NCBI GenBank assembly: GCA_046351395.1
Contig: JAXLYP010000001.1
Location: 434,001-498,000, forward strand
Direction: 5' to 3'
Length of the DNA stretch: 64,000 nt
Source: CAYYKK01 sp046351395
Lineage (GTDB): Bacteria > Myxococcota_A > Polyangia > Polyangiales > Polyangiaceae
Below, piece by piece: positions 55,671 through 64,000 of this stretch (its first letter is position 1; each line of letters starts with the position of its first letter). The notes beneath the pieces are model-generated. The model searched no databases, was not told the origin of the DNA, and was given only the letters and a program-made list of their open reading frames with translations. A program made the translations under genes and the position numbers.

Positions 55671-58622
55671 CTAGGGGCGCCGCCCGCCGAGGTTTGCGGT
55701 TGACATGCGACCGCGCGACTTCCCGTTCCGCCCGCCGGTCGGCGCGCGCGCGGAACGCCCAGCGTCCCCGAGGAGCGGCGCGAGGTGCTCACCCGTGAAG
55801 GAGCCCGGCGTGATCGCGACGTCCTCCGGCGTCCCCTCGGCCACGATGCGCCCGCCCCCGTCTCCGCCGCTCGGGCCCACGTCGATGATCCAGTCGGAGG
55901 CGCGGATCACATCCAGGTTGTGCTCCACGAGGATCACCGAGTTGCCCTGGTCCACGAGGCGATGCAGGACCGCGAGGAGCCGCTTCGTGTCGTCGAAGTG
56001 GAGGCCGGTCGTGGGCTCGTCGAGGATGTAGAGCGTGCGCCCCGTGTCGCGCCGCGCGAGCTCCCGCGCGAGCTTCACGCGCTGCGCCTCGCCTCCGGAG
56101 AGCGTCGTCGCCGGCTGCCCGAGCGCGACGTACCCGAGGCCCACCTCGTCGAGCGTGGTGAGGATCCGCATCATCGCCGGGACGTTCTCGAACACCTGGA
56201 GCGCCTCGCGGACGGGCATGTCGAGGACGTTCGCGATGTGGCGACCCTTGAACGTGACTCGGAGCGTGGCGTCGTTGTAGCGCTTGCCCTTGCACGCCTC
56301 GCACGTGACGTGGACCGCCGGCAGGAAGTGCATCTCGATCTCCCGCAGGCCCGCGCCCTCGCACGCCTCGCAGCGGCCACCCTTCACGTTGAACGAGAAC
56401 CGGCCCGCGTTGAACCCGAACGCGCGCGCCTCCTTCGTCTCCGCGAACACGTCGCGAACGAGATCGAAGAGCTTCGTGTACGTCGCCGGGTTGGACCGAG
56501 GGGTGCGGCCGATGGGCTGCTGATCGATCACGATGACGCGGTCGATCGCGTCCGTCCCCGTGATCCGATCGTGCGCGCCCACCTGCTCGGTCGCGCCGTT
56601 CAGCTCGCGGCGGAGAGCGGGCTCCAGGATCTGCCCGACGAGGCTCGATTTCCCCGCGCCCGAAACGCCCGTCACCGTGCACATCACGCCGAGGGGGAAC
56701 TTCGCCGTCACGTTCTTGAGGTTGTTCTCGCGCGCGCCCTCGACCACGATGTGGCCCTTCGGTAGCCGCCGTGGGCGCGGCGCCGCGACGATCTCTCGGC
56801 CAGAGAGGAATCGGCCCGTCAGCGACGCGGGGTCCTCCAGGATCGCCGTCGGGTTCCCCTGTGAGACGACCTTTCCACCGAGCTTGCCGGCGCCCGGTCC
56901 GAAGTCGAGGACGTGGTTCGCCGCGAGGATCATCTCGGCGTCGTGCTCGACGACGATGACGGTGTTCCCGAGGTCCCGCAGCCGCTCGAGCGTGCGAATG
57001 AGGCGCTCGCTGTCGCGCGCGTGCAGGCCGATCGACGGCTCGTCGAGGATGTACATCACGCCGCTGAGCTCGCTCCCGAGCTGAGACGCGAGACGGATCC
57101 GCTGCGCTTCGCCGCCCGAGAGCGACGCGGTCGCGCGGTTCAACGTCAGGTATTCGAGCCCGACGTCGAGGAGGAACGTCAACCGGTGGACGATCTCCTT
57201 GATCAGCTCCTCCGCGATGATGCGCCGCGCCCCCTCGAGCTCGAGCGACGTGAAGAACGCGTGCGCCGCGGTGATGGTCTTGCCGAGCACTTCCGCGATC
57301 GACGCGCCGCCGACGAACACGCTCCGCGCCTCCTTCTTGAGCCGCACGCCGCCGCAGTCCGTGCACGCCGCCTCGCGGAAGTACTTCCGGTACTTGTCTC
57401 GCATCTGCTCCGAGCTCGTCTGCTCGAAGCGGCGCATGATCTGCTTCGCGAGGCCCTCCCACTTCATCGCCCAGCTGCCCTGGCTGTGCTTGCCCGTCCA
57501 CTCGACGCCGATGCGCTTCTCACCGGTGCCGTTGAGGAGCTGGTCGCGTTGCTTGGCGGGGATCTTCTTCCACGGCACGTTGCGCGCGATCTTGAGCTCC
57601 TTGCAGATCGCGGTCGCGATCCGCGCGGTCCACCCGCTGTCCGCGGCGACGTTTCGCCAGGGTTCGATCGCGCCCTCGTCGATGCTCAGGTTGGGATCGG
57701 GGACGAGGAGCGAGGGGTCGACCTCGAGTCGCGTGCCCAGGCCCGCGCACGACGGGCACATGCCGAGCGGCGAGTTGTAGCTGAGGGACTGTGGCGTGAG
57801 CTCGGGCAGCGTGATCTTGCAGCGGTTGCACACGCGTGCCTCCGAGTACGTGCGGGGGTCGGCGCCTTCGATCTCGACGATCACGCGGCCGTCCCCGGCC
57901 TTCAGCGCCGCCTCCACGCTGTCGGTGAGGCGGGCGCGGCTCTCTTCGGACACCGTGAGCCGATCGACGACGACGTCGATCGAGTGCTTCTTCTTCTTGT
58001 CGAGCTGCGTGAGGTCCTCGAGCCTCTCGATCTTCCCGTCGACGCGGGCGCGCGCGTAGCCCTTCTGGCGGAGGGCCTCGAAGAGATCCCGGAACTCGCC
58101 CTTCCGGTGCTCCACGCAGGGGGCGTACAGCGTGAGCTTCGCGCCCGCCTTGGTGGCCGAGAGCTCGGCGACGATCTCGCCCGCGCTCCGGCCGCTGACC
58201 TCGCCTCCGCAGTTCGGGCAGTGCTGCTCCCCCGCGCGCGCGTAGAGGACGCGGAGGTAGTCGTAGATCTCCGTGACCGTGCCGACGGTCGACCGGGGGT
58301 TCTGGGACGCGGACTTCTGCTCGATCGCGACCGTGGGGCAGAGGCCGCGGATGTGCTCGTACTTGGGCTTGTCGAGCTGACCGAGGAACTGCCGCGCGTA
58401 GGTCGACAGCGACTCGACGTATCGCCGCTGGCCCTCCGCGTAGATCGTGTCGAACGCGAGCGAGCTCTTGCCCGAGCCCGACACGCCGGTGAACACCACG
58501 AGCTCGTTCTTCGGGATGCGGAGCTCGTCGATCGAGAGGTTGTGCTCGCGGGCGCCGCGGATGACGAGCATCGAGTCGTCCTGAGTGGGTGCGGTGCTGC
58601 GGACGGCGCGGGGTGATGCCAT
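55671..58622 (-). CDS. uvrA: UvrABC excinuclease subunit A
   Basis: A 983-residue damage-recognition ATPase of nucleotide excision repair with two ABC modules: GVSGSGKSSLAFDT and GVSGAGKSSL for Walker A, and two SGGEAQR signatures. Two zinc-finger CxxC...CxxC sets are present ('CNRCKITLPEL' region and 'CEACEGAG...CEACKGKR'). I keep the ATG at 58622: an AAGGAG ribosome site sits five bases ahead, whereas the later ATG at 58571, where the usual protein begins, has none. The extra 17 residues and a basic, glycine-rich C-terminal tail are species-specific. Confidence 0.96.
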   Translation of the reverse strand: MASPRAVRSTAPTQDDSMLVIRGAREHNLSIDELRIPKNELVVFTGVSGSGKSSLAFDTIYAEGQRRYVESLSTYARQFLGQLDKPKYEHIRGLCPTVAIEQKSASQNPRSTVGTVTEIYDYLRVLYARAGEQHCPNCGGEVSGRSAGEIVAELSATKAGAKLTLYAPCVEHRKGEFRDLFEALRQKGYARARVDGKIERLEDLTQLDKKKKHSIDVVVDRLTVSEESRARLTDSVEAALKAGDGRVIVEIEGADPRTYSEARVCNRCKITLPELTPQSLSYNSPLGMCPSCAGLGTRLEVDPSLLVPDPNLSIDEGAIEPWRNVAADSGWTARIATAICKELKIARNVPWKKIPAKQRDQLLNGTGEKRIGVEWTGKHSQGSWAMKWEGLAKQIMRRFEQTSSEQMRDKYRKYFREAACTDCGGVRLKKEARSVFVGGASIAEVLGKTITAAHAFFTSLELEGARRIIAEELIKEIVHRLTFLLDVGLEYLTLNRATASLSGGEAQRIRLASQLGSELSGVMYILDEPSIGLHARDSERLIRTLERLRDLGNTVIVVEHDAEMILAANHVLDFGPGAGKLGGKVVSQGNPTAILEDPASLTGRFLSGREIVAAPRPRRLPKGHIVVEGARENNLKNVTAKFPLGVMCTVTGVSGAGKSSLVGQILEPALRRELNGATEQVGAHDRITGTDAIDRVIVIDQQPIGRTPRSNPATYTKLFDLVRDVFAETKEARAFGFNAGRFSFNVKGGRCEACEGAGLREIEMHFLPAVHVTCEACKGKRYNDATLRVTFKGRHIANVLDMPVREALQVFENVPAMMRILTTLDEVGLGYVALGQPATTLSGGEAQRVKLARELARRDTGRTLYILDEPTTGLHFDDTKRLLAVLHRLVDQGNSVILVEHNLDVIRASDWIIDVGPSGGDGGGRIVAEGTPEDVAITPGSFTGEHLAPLLGDAGRSARAPTGGRNGKSRGRMSTANLGGRRP

Positions 58623-58678
58623 TCGCGCTCCTTACACCGGGAGCCCCCTGGATTGCGACGGCGGAGTACCATGCTCAC

Positions 58679-60631
58679 GTGGGCTACCGCGCGCGCGCCG
58701 TCGGACTCGTCGGTTCGATCGGGGTCCACCTCGTGTTCGTCGGCGTGCTCGCGGCCGTGGTGCCGATGCCTTCGCCGAAGCCGCCGCGCTGCACCGCACA
58801 CGCGGGCGCCGTCCTGCGCTCGTCCACGAGCGACCTCATCCGCCCCGCGGTCGCGCGCGCGCGCCGGATCGACCTCGTCCGTCGCGCGCGTGCGCTCCGC
58901 GACGCGGGCGATCTTCGGATCGGCGCGTTCCTCCTCGCCGCTAACGCCATCGACGCCGCGGAGGAGGGCGCGGACTTCGACCTCCAGGCGGCGTCTCAGC
59001 GGTATCAGGATCGAATCGCGATGCTCGTCCACGCGCTCCGTCGGAGCTCCGTCGAGGTGGCGGTCGCGAAGGTGTTCGGTGATCTTGCGTACACGGGCCT
59101 CCCGGGCGGTCGCATGGGCGACGTCCTCCTCACGGGCAGCGGGTCGTGCGAGCCCATCAGCCACCTGATCGCCGCAGCGCTCTATGACGCGGGGCACACC
59201 GAAGTGTTGCTCCGGTACTACGGGGGACGCACCGCGGGCGTGTCCCACCTCGCGCCCGTGATCGACACGAAGAAGGGGGAGCGCGATCTCGTCCTAGGCG
59301 CGCTCAGCCGACCCGGCGGCGCCGCGTTTCCCGTCGACGAGCTCGTCGAGTCGTACGCGCGCACGCACGGGCTCGCGAGGGTCGCCGCCGGCGGGGGCGC
59401 GCGGCCTCCCGCGAACACCCCCGACGATCCCGGTCTCTACCGCTCGTTCGCGACCAAGACGCGCACGATGACCGCTGGCTACCCCGCCAACGAGGATCGC
59501 TTCACGGGGGCGTTGCCCCTCTACAACGCGCGCGCGCTCGCCTCCGTCGAGGCCGTCGAGGCGTCCGAGAGGGACGCGGCCAAGGTCGCCGCGAGCGACC
59601 CGGCGCCGGAAGCCGTCGATCTCGCGAACAACTGCTCCGCGATGCTCCGCGCCGGCGAGCTCGATCCCCCGGAGATCTCCGCGGACGGAGTCACGATCGA
59701 TCTCTATCGCGCGCCGTCGCCCGCGGGTCTCGAGCGCGTGAGCGCGAACATCGCCCGGGTCGAGGAGGCTCGCGCGAACGTCTCGAGCCCCGCGCGCCGA
59801 GCCGTCATGGCCGGGTGTCTGGTGGGCCTCTACGGACGCGCGGCGATCGAGTTCGCGCTCGGCGGGGACGCCCGGGTCGCGGATCGCGCGACGCTCGAGA
59901 TCGACGCGCTCCGCAAGGACGCGGCGCGGTTCGTCGAGCTCCTCGCGCGCGACGACGAGGCCGGCGCCTCCGCGCGGCGGTCCGTGCTCGCCGAAGCCGG
60001 TGGCGAGGCGTGGGTGCTGCTCTTCTTGCCGAACAGCGACGCCGCGGTGCTCGCGCTCGCGCGCGACGCGAAGCCGAGCTCGTACGATCTCACGACGCTC
60101 CTGACGACGCTCCTCATCAAGCCGACGTCGCGCGCGGGCGCGCTCGAGATCGTCGACGCGCTCCCGCTCGATCGGCAGATCGAGGTGATGCACGAGCTCG
60201 GACACGCACACGAGAACACTCGCCCTTGGACGGCTTCGTACGAGCTCGAGCTCCCCGACGGCGCGCGGCCGAGCCCGTTCGTCACGGCGTACAGGGTGTT
60301 CCTGCCGATGAGCTGGCGCCTCTGGGAGGCGGTCCAACCGGAGATGCACGCGCTCGACGCGCTCGAGCGCGAGGCCGCGGTGGCGAACCTCCCGGCGGGC
60401 GTGATCCGGGCGCTCGTCGGGTACTACGTCCGGAACTCGATCTGGCTCCACGTCCGACGCGAAGGCGGCGCGAAGGTGATCCACAACATCGACACGTGGC
60501 TCCGTGTTCACGGGTACGGGGCCGTCGATCGCTTCGACGAGATCAAGCCCTCGCCCGTCGACATGGGCACGATCAAGCAGCTCCTCGCCGACTACGAGGC
60601 CGGGCGCATCCCCGACTCGGGCGACCCCTGA
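58679..60631 (+). CDS. Exported transglutaminase-like protein
   Basis: A 650-residue protein with a basic N-terminus and a hydrophobic signal or anchor segment at about 10-27. A papain/transglutaminase-like core is suggested by Cys157 in GSGSCEPISHLIAAAL, His190 in GVSHLAP and Asp195 shortly after. The rest is helical with no recognised domain. The start is uncertain: I use the GTG at 58679, since earlier candidates (58589, 58616) overlap the divergent uvrA 5' end and its ribosome site. Substrate unknown. It ends seven bases from the convergent kinase gene. Confidence 0.68.
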   Translation: MGYRARAVGLVGSIGVHLVFVGVLAAVVPMPSPKPPRCTAHAGAVLRSSTSDLIRPAVARARRIDLVRRARALRDAGDLRIGAFLLAANAIDAAEEGADFDLQAASQRYQDRIAMLVHALRRSSVEVAVAKVFGDLAYTGLPGGRMGDVLLTGSGSCEPISHLIAAALYDAGHTEVLLRYYGGRTAGVSHLAPVIDTKKGERDLVLGALSRPGGAAFPVDELVESYARTHGLARVAAGGGARPPANTPDDPGLYRSFATKTRTMTAGYPANEDRFTGALPLYNARALASVEAVEASERDAAKVAASDPAPEAVDLANNCSAMLRAGELDPPEISADGVTIDLYRAPSPAGLERVSANIARVEEARANVSSPARRAVMAGCLVGLYGRAAIEFALGGDARVADRATLEIDALRKDAARFVELLARDDEAGASARRSVLAEAGGEAWVLLFLPNSDAAVLALARDAKPSSYDLTTLLTTLLIKPTSRAGALEIVDALPLDRQIEVMHELGHAHENTRPWTASYELELPDGARPSPFVTAYRVFLPMSWRLWEAVQPEMHALDALEREAAVANLPAGVIRALVGYYVRNSIWLHVRREGGAKVIHNIDTWLRVHGYGAVDRFDEIKPSPVDMGTIKQLLADYEAGRIPDSGDP

Positions 60632-60638
60632 GCGTGGC

Positions 60639-62273
60639 TCAGCGCGAGGCGCTGCGGAACGTGAACACCGCGGCGATCCCGGCGCCGACGACCGCGACCA
60701 GCGGAAGGAGGACTTCCCACGCCGGCCACGCAGTGCCGAGGCCGCCTCGCAGCACGACCGACTCGACGAAGCGCTCGAACAGGAACCCGAAGCCGAGCGT
60801 GACGAGGCCGACCGACGTCGCCATCGCGAAGACGCCCGCCATCGTGTCGCTTCGGCGCGCCTCCTCACCCGGCATGCCGCGGATGTACGCGAGCGTGAAC
60901 CCGCCCGCCATGCCGCCGAGGACGAGCGGCACGAGCAGCGCGATCACCGCCTGCGCCCCGGACAGCGCGTGGCCCGGGCGACCCGAGCGAAGCACGCCGG
61001 TCAGGATGAGGGCGAACGCGCTGATCGCGAAGCCGAGCGCGGCCGGCCCCGTGCGGACGATCTGAGAGCGGAGGTGCGTGAGCTCCGCCTCCGAGACCGT
61101 GCGGCTCGGTCGCGCCGCGGCGGGGCCACCGCTCTTCTCCTCCGGCTTTTGCGCGAACGGCGCGAGGTGCTGCTCGAGCTCCACGACGCTCGCGTATCGG
61201 TCGAGCGGGGCCTTCGCCATCGCCCTCTGGATGACGGCTTCGAGCGCCTCGGGGATGGAGGGATCGAGCGAGCGCGGCCTCGGCGGATCCTCGAGGAGGA
61301 CCGCGGTGAGGGTCGCGGTCGGATCGTTTTTGTCGAACGGGCGCCGACCCGTGAGCATCGTGTAGAGGATCGCACCCACGGCGTAGATGTCCGCGGCTGT
61401 CGTCACGCGTTCGCCGCGCGCCTGTTCGGGCGCCATGAACGAAGGAGTACCCATGATGACGCCGGTCTTCGTGAGCTGCGTTCCGGGCTTGTCGCCGCTC
61501 TTCGAAATCCCGAAGTCGAGGATCTTCACCTTCGGCGCGTTGATGTCCCCCACGAGGAAGACGTTCTCGGGCTTGAGGTCGCGGTGAATCACGCCCGCGG
61601 CGTGCGCCGCCGCGATCCCCGTGCAGATCTGGAGCATGATGGGCATCGCCGTCTCGACGGACAGGCGTCCCGACTCGACGATGTAGTCCCCGAGCTCCTT
61701 GCCCTCGAGGAACTCCGCGACCATGAACGGGCGCCCGTCGTCCGTGAAGAGCACGTCGTACACCTCGACGACGTTCGGGCTCACGATGGAGCTCGACGTC
61801 TCCGCCTCCCGCTGGAAGCGCGCGAGGACCTCCTTGTTGCGGCAGTACTCCGCGTGGAGCGCCTTGATCGCGAAGCGCTTGCCTCCGACCCGCTGGTGCC
61901 GCGCCTCGTACACGCGGCCCATGCCGCCTTCGCCGACGACGCGCGTGATCGTGTACGTGCCGGCCAGCGTCTTGCCCACGAGATCGTCGTCCTCGAGGGA
62001 GTCCCGCACGTCGACGAGCTCCGTCGCGTCCCGCGGGCACACGCGGAACTCCGCCGGGTAGCGGCTCCCGCACTCGGCGCACACCAGCGGCAGCGCGCCC
62101 ACGCTCTCGGTGCCCTGCGCGAGGCTGATGGAGTTGCTGCGCGGCGGGTTGGCTTGCGATCGGGGCGGCGCGCCTCCGAACAGCGTCGCTCCGCTCGGAT
62201 CGACGTGCGCGCGGCCGCTCGGGAGCGGGTCCGCGACCGTCTCGCCGGCCGGAGGTCTTATCGTGCCACCCAT
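60639..62273 (-). CDS. Ser/Thr protein kinase with C-terminal four-helix membrane domain
   Basis: A 544-residue kinase from the ATG at 62273; a longer frame adds only Arg-rich sequence. Order: disordered N-terminus, a zinc-ribbon-like stretch (CAECG...CPRD, three cysteines), kinase domain at about 105-370 with GEGGMG, Lys137, HRDLKPEN, DFG and MAPEQ intact, a linker, then four transmembrane helices in the last 150 residues with almost no outer loop. It is therefore membrane-tethered without an evident ligand-binding domain. It follows the glycine-rich exported protein on the same strand after a gap with hairpins. Confidence 0.92.
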   Translation of the reverse strand: MGGTIRPPAGETVADPLPSGRAHVDPSGATLFGGAPPRSQANPPRSNSISLAQGTESVGALPLVCAECGSRYPAEFRVCPRDATELVDVRDSLEDDDLVGKTLAGTYTITRVVGEGGMGRVYEARHQRVGGKRFAIKALHAEYCRNKEVLARFQREAETSSSIVSPNVVEVYDVLFTDDGRPFMVAEFLEGKELGDYIVESGRLSVETAMPIMLQICTGIAAAHAAGVIHRDLKPENVFLVGDINAPKVKILDFGISKSGDKPGTQLTKTGVIMGTPSFMAPEQARGERVTTAADIYAVGAILYTMLTGRRPFDKNDPTATLTAVLLEDPPRPRSLDPSIPEALEAVIQRAMAKAPLDRYASVVELEQHLAPFAQKPEEKSGGPAAARPSRTVSEAELTHLRSQIVRTGPAALGFAISAFALILTGVLRSGRPGHALSGAQAVIALLVPLVLGGMAGGFTLAYIRGMPGEEARRSDTMAGVFAMATSVGLVTLGFGFLFERFVESVVLRGGLGTAWPAWEVLLPLVAVVGAGIAAVFTFRSASR

Positions 62274-62394
62274 CGAGCTTGGGAGCCTACGGGAGGCGCA
62301 CCGCGCCGTACAGGGCTCGGCCGGTTCTCCACGCCGGCGAGGAGGCGCGCGGCCCATGCCGAAATGATGAGCGCGCCGAAGGCGCTCGATTCAG

Positions 62395-62410
62395 CCGCGG
62401 TCCTCCGCGG
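62395..62410 (-). terminator. Hairpin downstream of the glycine-rich exported protein gene
   Basis: CCGCGG-TCCT-CCGCGG forms a six-base stem with a four-base loop, 34 bases after the stop at 62444 on the minus strand. A second hairpin around GCGCC-GAA-GGCGC (62374-62386) follows. Without a T-run the call is tentative, but it would separate this gene from the kinase. Confidence 0.35.
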
Positions 62411-62443
62411 AAATGCCACACCGTCGACAGCGCGAGCGCGCGC

Positions 62444-63073
62444 TCAGAACTGTCCAGCCAGCGTCACCGTCGCGCTTCGGCGCGTCGTCGCGAGGCCCAC
62501 CATCGGAGGCGGCGCCGAGGCCCGACCGATCACATCGCTACCCCGCTTCGTCTGGTGGCCGAGCACGAGGCCATCCCAGATCGGCGCGATCACGCAGCCG
62601 ACGAGCGCACCGATCGCCGCGCCCTGTCCGGGATCGTCTCCCCCGTCGTCCGCGGCGCCCGCCCCGATCCCCGCGCCGATCAGCGGGATGACGACGTTCC
62701 CCGCCAGGCTCCCGAAGATCTTTCCGAGCGGAGCCTCATGGAGAGCGTGCACCATCGGCCCACCGAACACGTAGACGAGCCCACCGAGCGCGCCGGCCTC
62801 ACCGTCGCCGACGAAGCTGCCCGCGATCGCGGCGCCGAGGCCGAGCTCCCCGACGAGCATGTTCTGCCACCCGTAGAACGAATACGTCGTCTCCGGGACG
62901 GGCGGGGGTGGCGCCGCCGTGGTGGTGAAGATCTGCGGGGGTCGGGGGCTCGCCACCGCGGGCGCGGGTGTGACGGGCGGCGGATCGGCTGCGACCTGGA
63001 GATCGCCCGCGAGGGCCGAGGACGCGAAGCCGGAGGAGACGAGCACGGCCAAAGCGGGAGCAAGCAAGCGCAT
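62444..63073 (-). CDS. Exported glycine-rich membrane protein
   Basis: A 209-residue protein with a signal peptide (start at the ATG at 63073, cleavage near ALAG at residue 24), a proline-rich stretch at about 30-65, and then several Gly/Ala-rich hydrophobic segments with glycine-zipper spacing ('LGLGAAIAGSFVG', 'GNVVIPLIGAGIGAGAA', 'GQGAAIGALVGCVIAP'). These could form helices in a membrane. I do not recognise the family. It is divergent from the DUF4280 gene, with 79 bases between starts. Confidence 0.75.
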   Translation of the reverse strand: MRLLAPALAVLVSSGFASSALAGDLQVAADPPPVTPAPAVASPRPPQIFTTTAAPPPPVPETTYSFYGWQNMLVGELGLGAAIAGSFVGDGEAGALGGLVYVFGGPMVHALHEAPLGKIFGSLAGNVVIPLIGAGIGAGAADDGGDDPGQGAAIGALVGCVIAPIWDGLVLGHQTKRGSDVIGRASAPPPMVGLATTRRSATVTLAGQF

Positions 63074-63152
63074 TTCGGAGCAGTTGAACGGCGATGGGCC
63101 CCCCGTCTTACACAGAGAGGAATTCGGACCGGATCGCGTACCATCCAGCGCC

Positions 63153-63542
63153 ATGTCGAAGAAGCTCGTCGTCCACGGCGCGATGCTGAAGTGCTCCCAG
63201 GGCACGACCCCGGTCGCGCTCGCCGTGCTGCCGCTGAAGAAGATCGACGCGGACAACCAGCCTGGCGCGACGGTCGAGGACTACAAGCCGACGGTGAACA
63301 TCAAGCCGTTCGGCATGTGCAACTCGACCTCGAACCCCGCCGTGATCTCCGCGACCGCGGCGGCGCAGGGCGTGCACACGCCGATGCCGTGCGTCCCCGT
63401 CATCGCTTCGGCGTGGTCGCCGGGTTCGTCGATCGTCACGTTCCACGGTGAGAAGGCGCTGACCGAGGACTCGAAGTGCAACTGCAACTGGAACGGCTCG
63501 ATCGAGATCACGACCCCGCTCGGCAACCCCGATCTCGACTGA
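63153..63542 (+). CDS. DUF4280 (PAAR-like) protein
   Basis: A 129-residue protein, start at the ATG at 63153. It shows the DUF4280 pattern: 'VHGAMLKCSQG' near the start, 'IKPFGMCNSTSNP' in the middle, 'TPMPCVPV' and a C-terminal 'DSKCNCNWNGSIEI'. DUF4280 proteins are PAAR-like tips of type VI or other contractile injection systems, often near toxins. A second copy follows 96 bases downstream. No VgrG or toxin is in the window, so the wider system, if any, lies beyond position 64000. Confidence 0.85.
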   Translation: MSKKLVVHGAMLKCSQGTTPVALAVLPLKKIDADNQPGATVEDYKPTVNIKPFGMCNSTSNPAVISATAAAQGVHTPMPCVPVIASAWSPGSSIVTFHGEKALTEDSKCNCNWNGSIEITTPLGNPDLD

Positions 63543-63638
63543 TCCGCTCCGGCCGGGGCCGGGGTCTTTCAAGAGTCGGCGAGAGCACATGATCCTCTGG
63601 ATGTGTCAGGATCGCGCGCGCTGATTTAGGATCCCCGA

Positions 63639-64000
63639 ATGGGCAAGAGGCTCGTCGTGGATGGGGCAACGCTGAAGTGCAATCACGGGAGCGCGACGTC
63701 CAAGTTCGCGCTCCTTCCCGAGGTGGCGAACGCCGAGGAGAACATCGTCGCGACGATCGCGGACGTCGCGCCGATGGTGAACCTCAAGCCCTTCGGGCAG
63801 TGCAACTCTCCCTCGAACCCGCAGGTCGCCGCGGCGACGGCGGCGGCGCTCGGCGTGCTCACCCCGATGCCCTGTATGCCTGTGCCCGCCGGGCCCTGGT
63901 CCCCGGGATCCGAGGTGACGACGGTGAGCGGCAAGAAGGCCCTCACCGACGACTCGACGTGCAAGTGCACGTGGGCGGGGACGATCGAGGTCACCGACCC
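63639..64000 (+). CDS. Second DUF4280 (PAAR-like) protein, cut by window end
   Basis: The ATG at 63639 opens a frame that runs to the end of the window without a stop (120 codons seen). It parallels the preceding gene closely: 'VDGATLKCNHG', 'LKPFGQCNSPSNP', 'TPMPCMPV' and 'DDSTCKCTWAGTIEV', the same spacing and cysteines but only moderate identity, so an old tandem duplication. By comparison with its neighbour only a few C-terminal residues are missing. Confidence 0.85.
   Translation, partial: MGKRLVVDGATLKCNHGSATSKFALLPEVANAEENIVATIADVAPMVNLKPFGQCNSPSNPQVAAATAAALGVLTPMPCMPVPAGPWSPGSEVTTVSGKKALTDDSTCKCTWAGTIEVTD

Noticed and set aside
63564..63572. GTCTTTCAA near 63564 as another end of the 28524-28703 element
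   Set aside because: Nine bases only, with no second end nearby.

Overview
The window is very GC-rich, densely coded DNA with frequent GTG and TTG starts and many 4-base stop/start overlaps. Hanks-type Ser/Thr kinases (three), large multidomain sensor proteins and Pro/Ala-rich linkers are abundant. Together these point to a myxobacterium, most likely of the Polyangia branch of Myxococcota; this placement is an inference from style and family content, not from a marker-tree search.

Layout. 1-5.9 kb: the start of a DUF72-type gene, a small secreted protein, then a tightly coupled operon of a soluble GAF histidine kinase, a CCG-domain Fe-S protein and a membrane histidine kinase. 6-10.8 kb: a secreted repeat protein, and a lipoprotein beta-propeller transcribed into a transmembrane Ser/Thr kinase. 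10.9-16 kb: a MoxR AAA+ ATPase and a VWA protein. 16-20.3 kb: a large carboxypeptidase-regulatory/PDZ membrane protein downstream of an isopropylmalate-synthase-like enzyme. 20.5-28.5 kb: a seven-gene run, ccmF-ccmH-two membrane proteins-FAH hydrolase-FGE-like protein-cinA.

28.7-41 kb: clpB, then gyrB, recF and dnaN, then a Ser/Thr kinase coupled to an ABC ATPase. Two perfect 16-base parS centromere sites (39014 and 39795) bracket a roughly 750-base non-coding interval; one lies inside the ABC gene, the other spans the stop codon of bioD. With dnaN-recF-gyrB this marks the window as origin-proximal, although dnaA and parAB are not here. bioD, bioF and zapA follow.

42-64 kb: two small exported proteins, a fused aroK-aroB with aroC, divergent dapF, ald and a leuB-like gene, a 1145-residue Hpt/receiver/PEGA protein followed by a sulfatase-fold lipoprotein that has lost its catalytic residues, a Fur-like regulator lacking metal ligands, uvrA, a transglutaminase-like secreted protein, a third Ser/Thr kinase, a glycine-rich exported protein, and two tandem DUF4280 (PAAR-like) genes, the last cut by the window end.

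I saw no tRNA, rRNA, CRISPR array, transposase or prophage. The most unusual elements are the coding-embedded parS pair with iterated CCGAACAGG motifs between them, the kinase/Fe-S/kinase operon, a structured inverted-repeat element between cinA and clpB, and several pseudo-enzymes.
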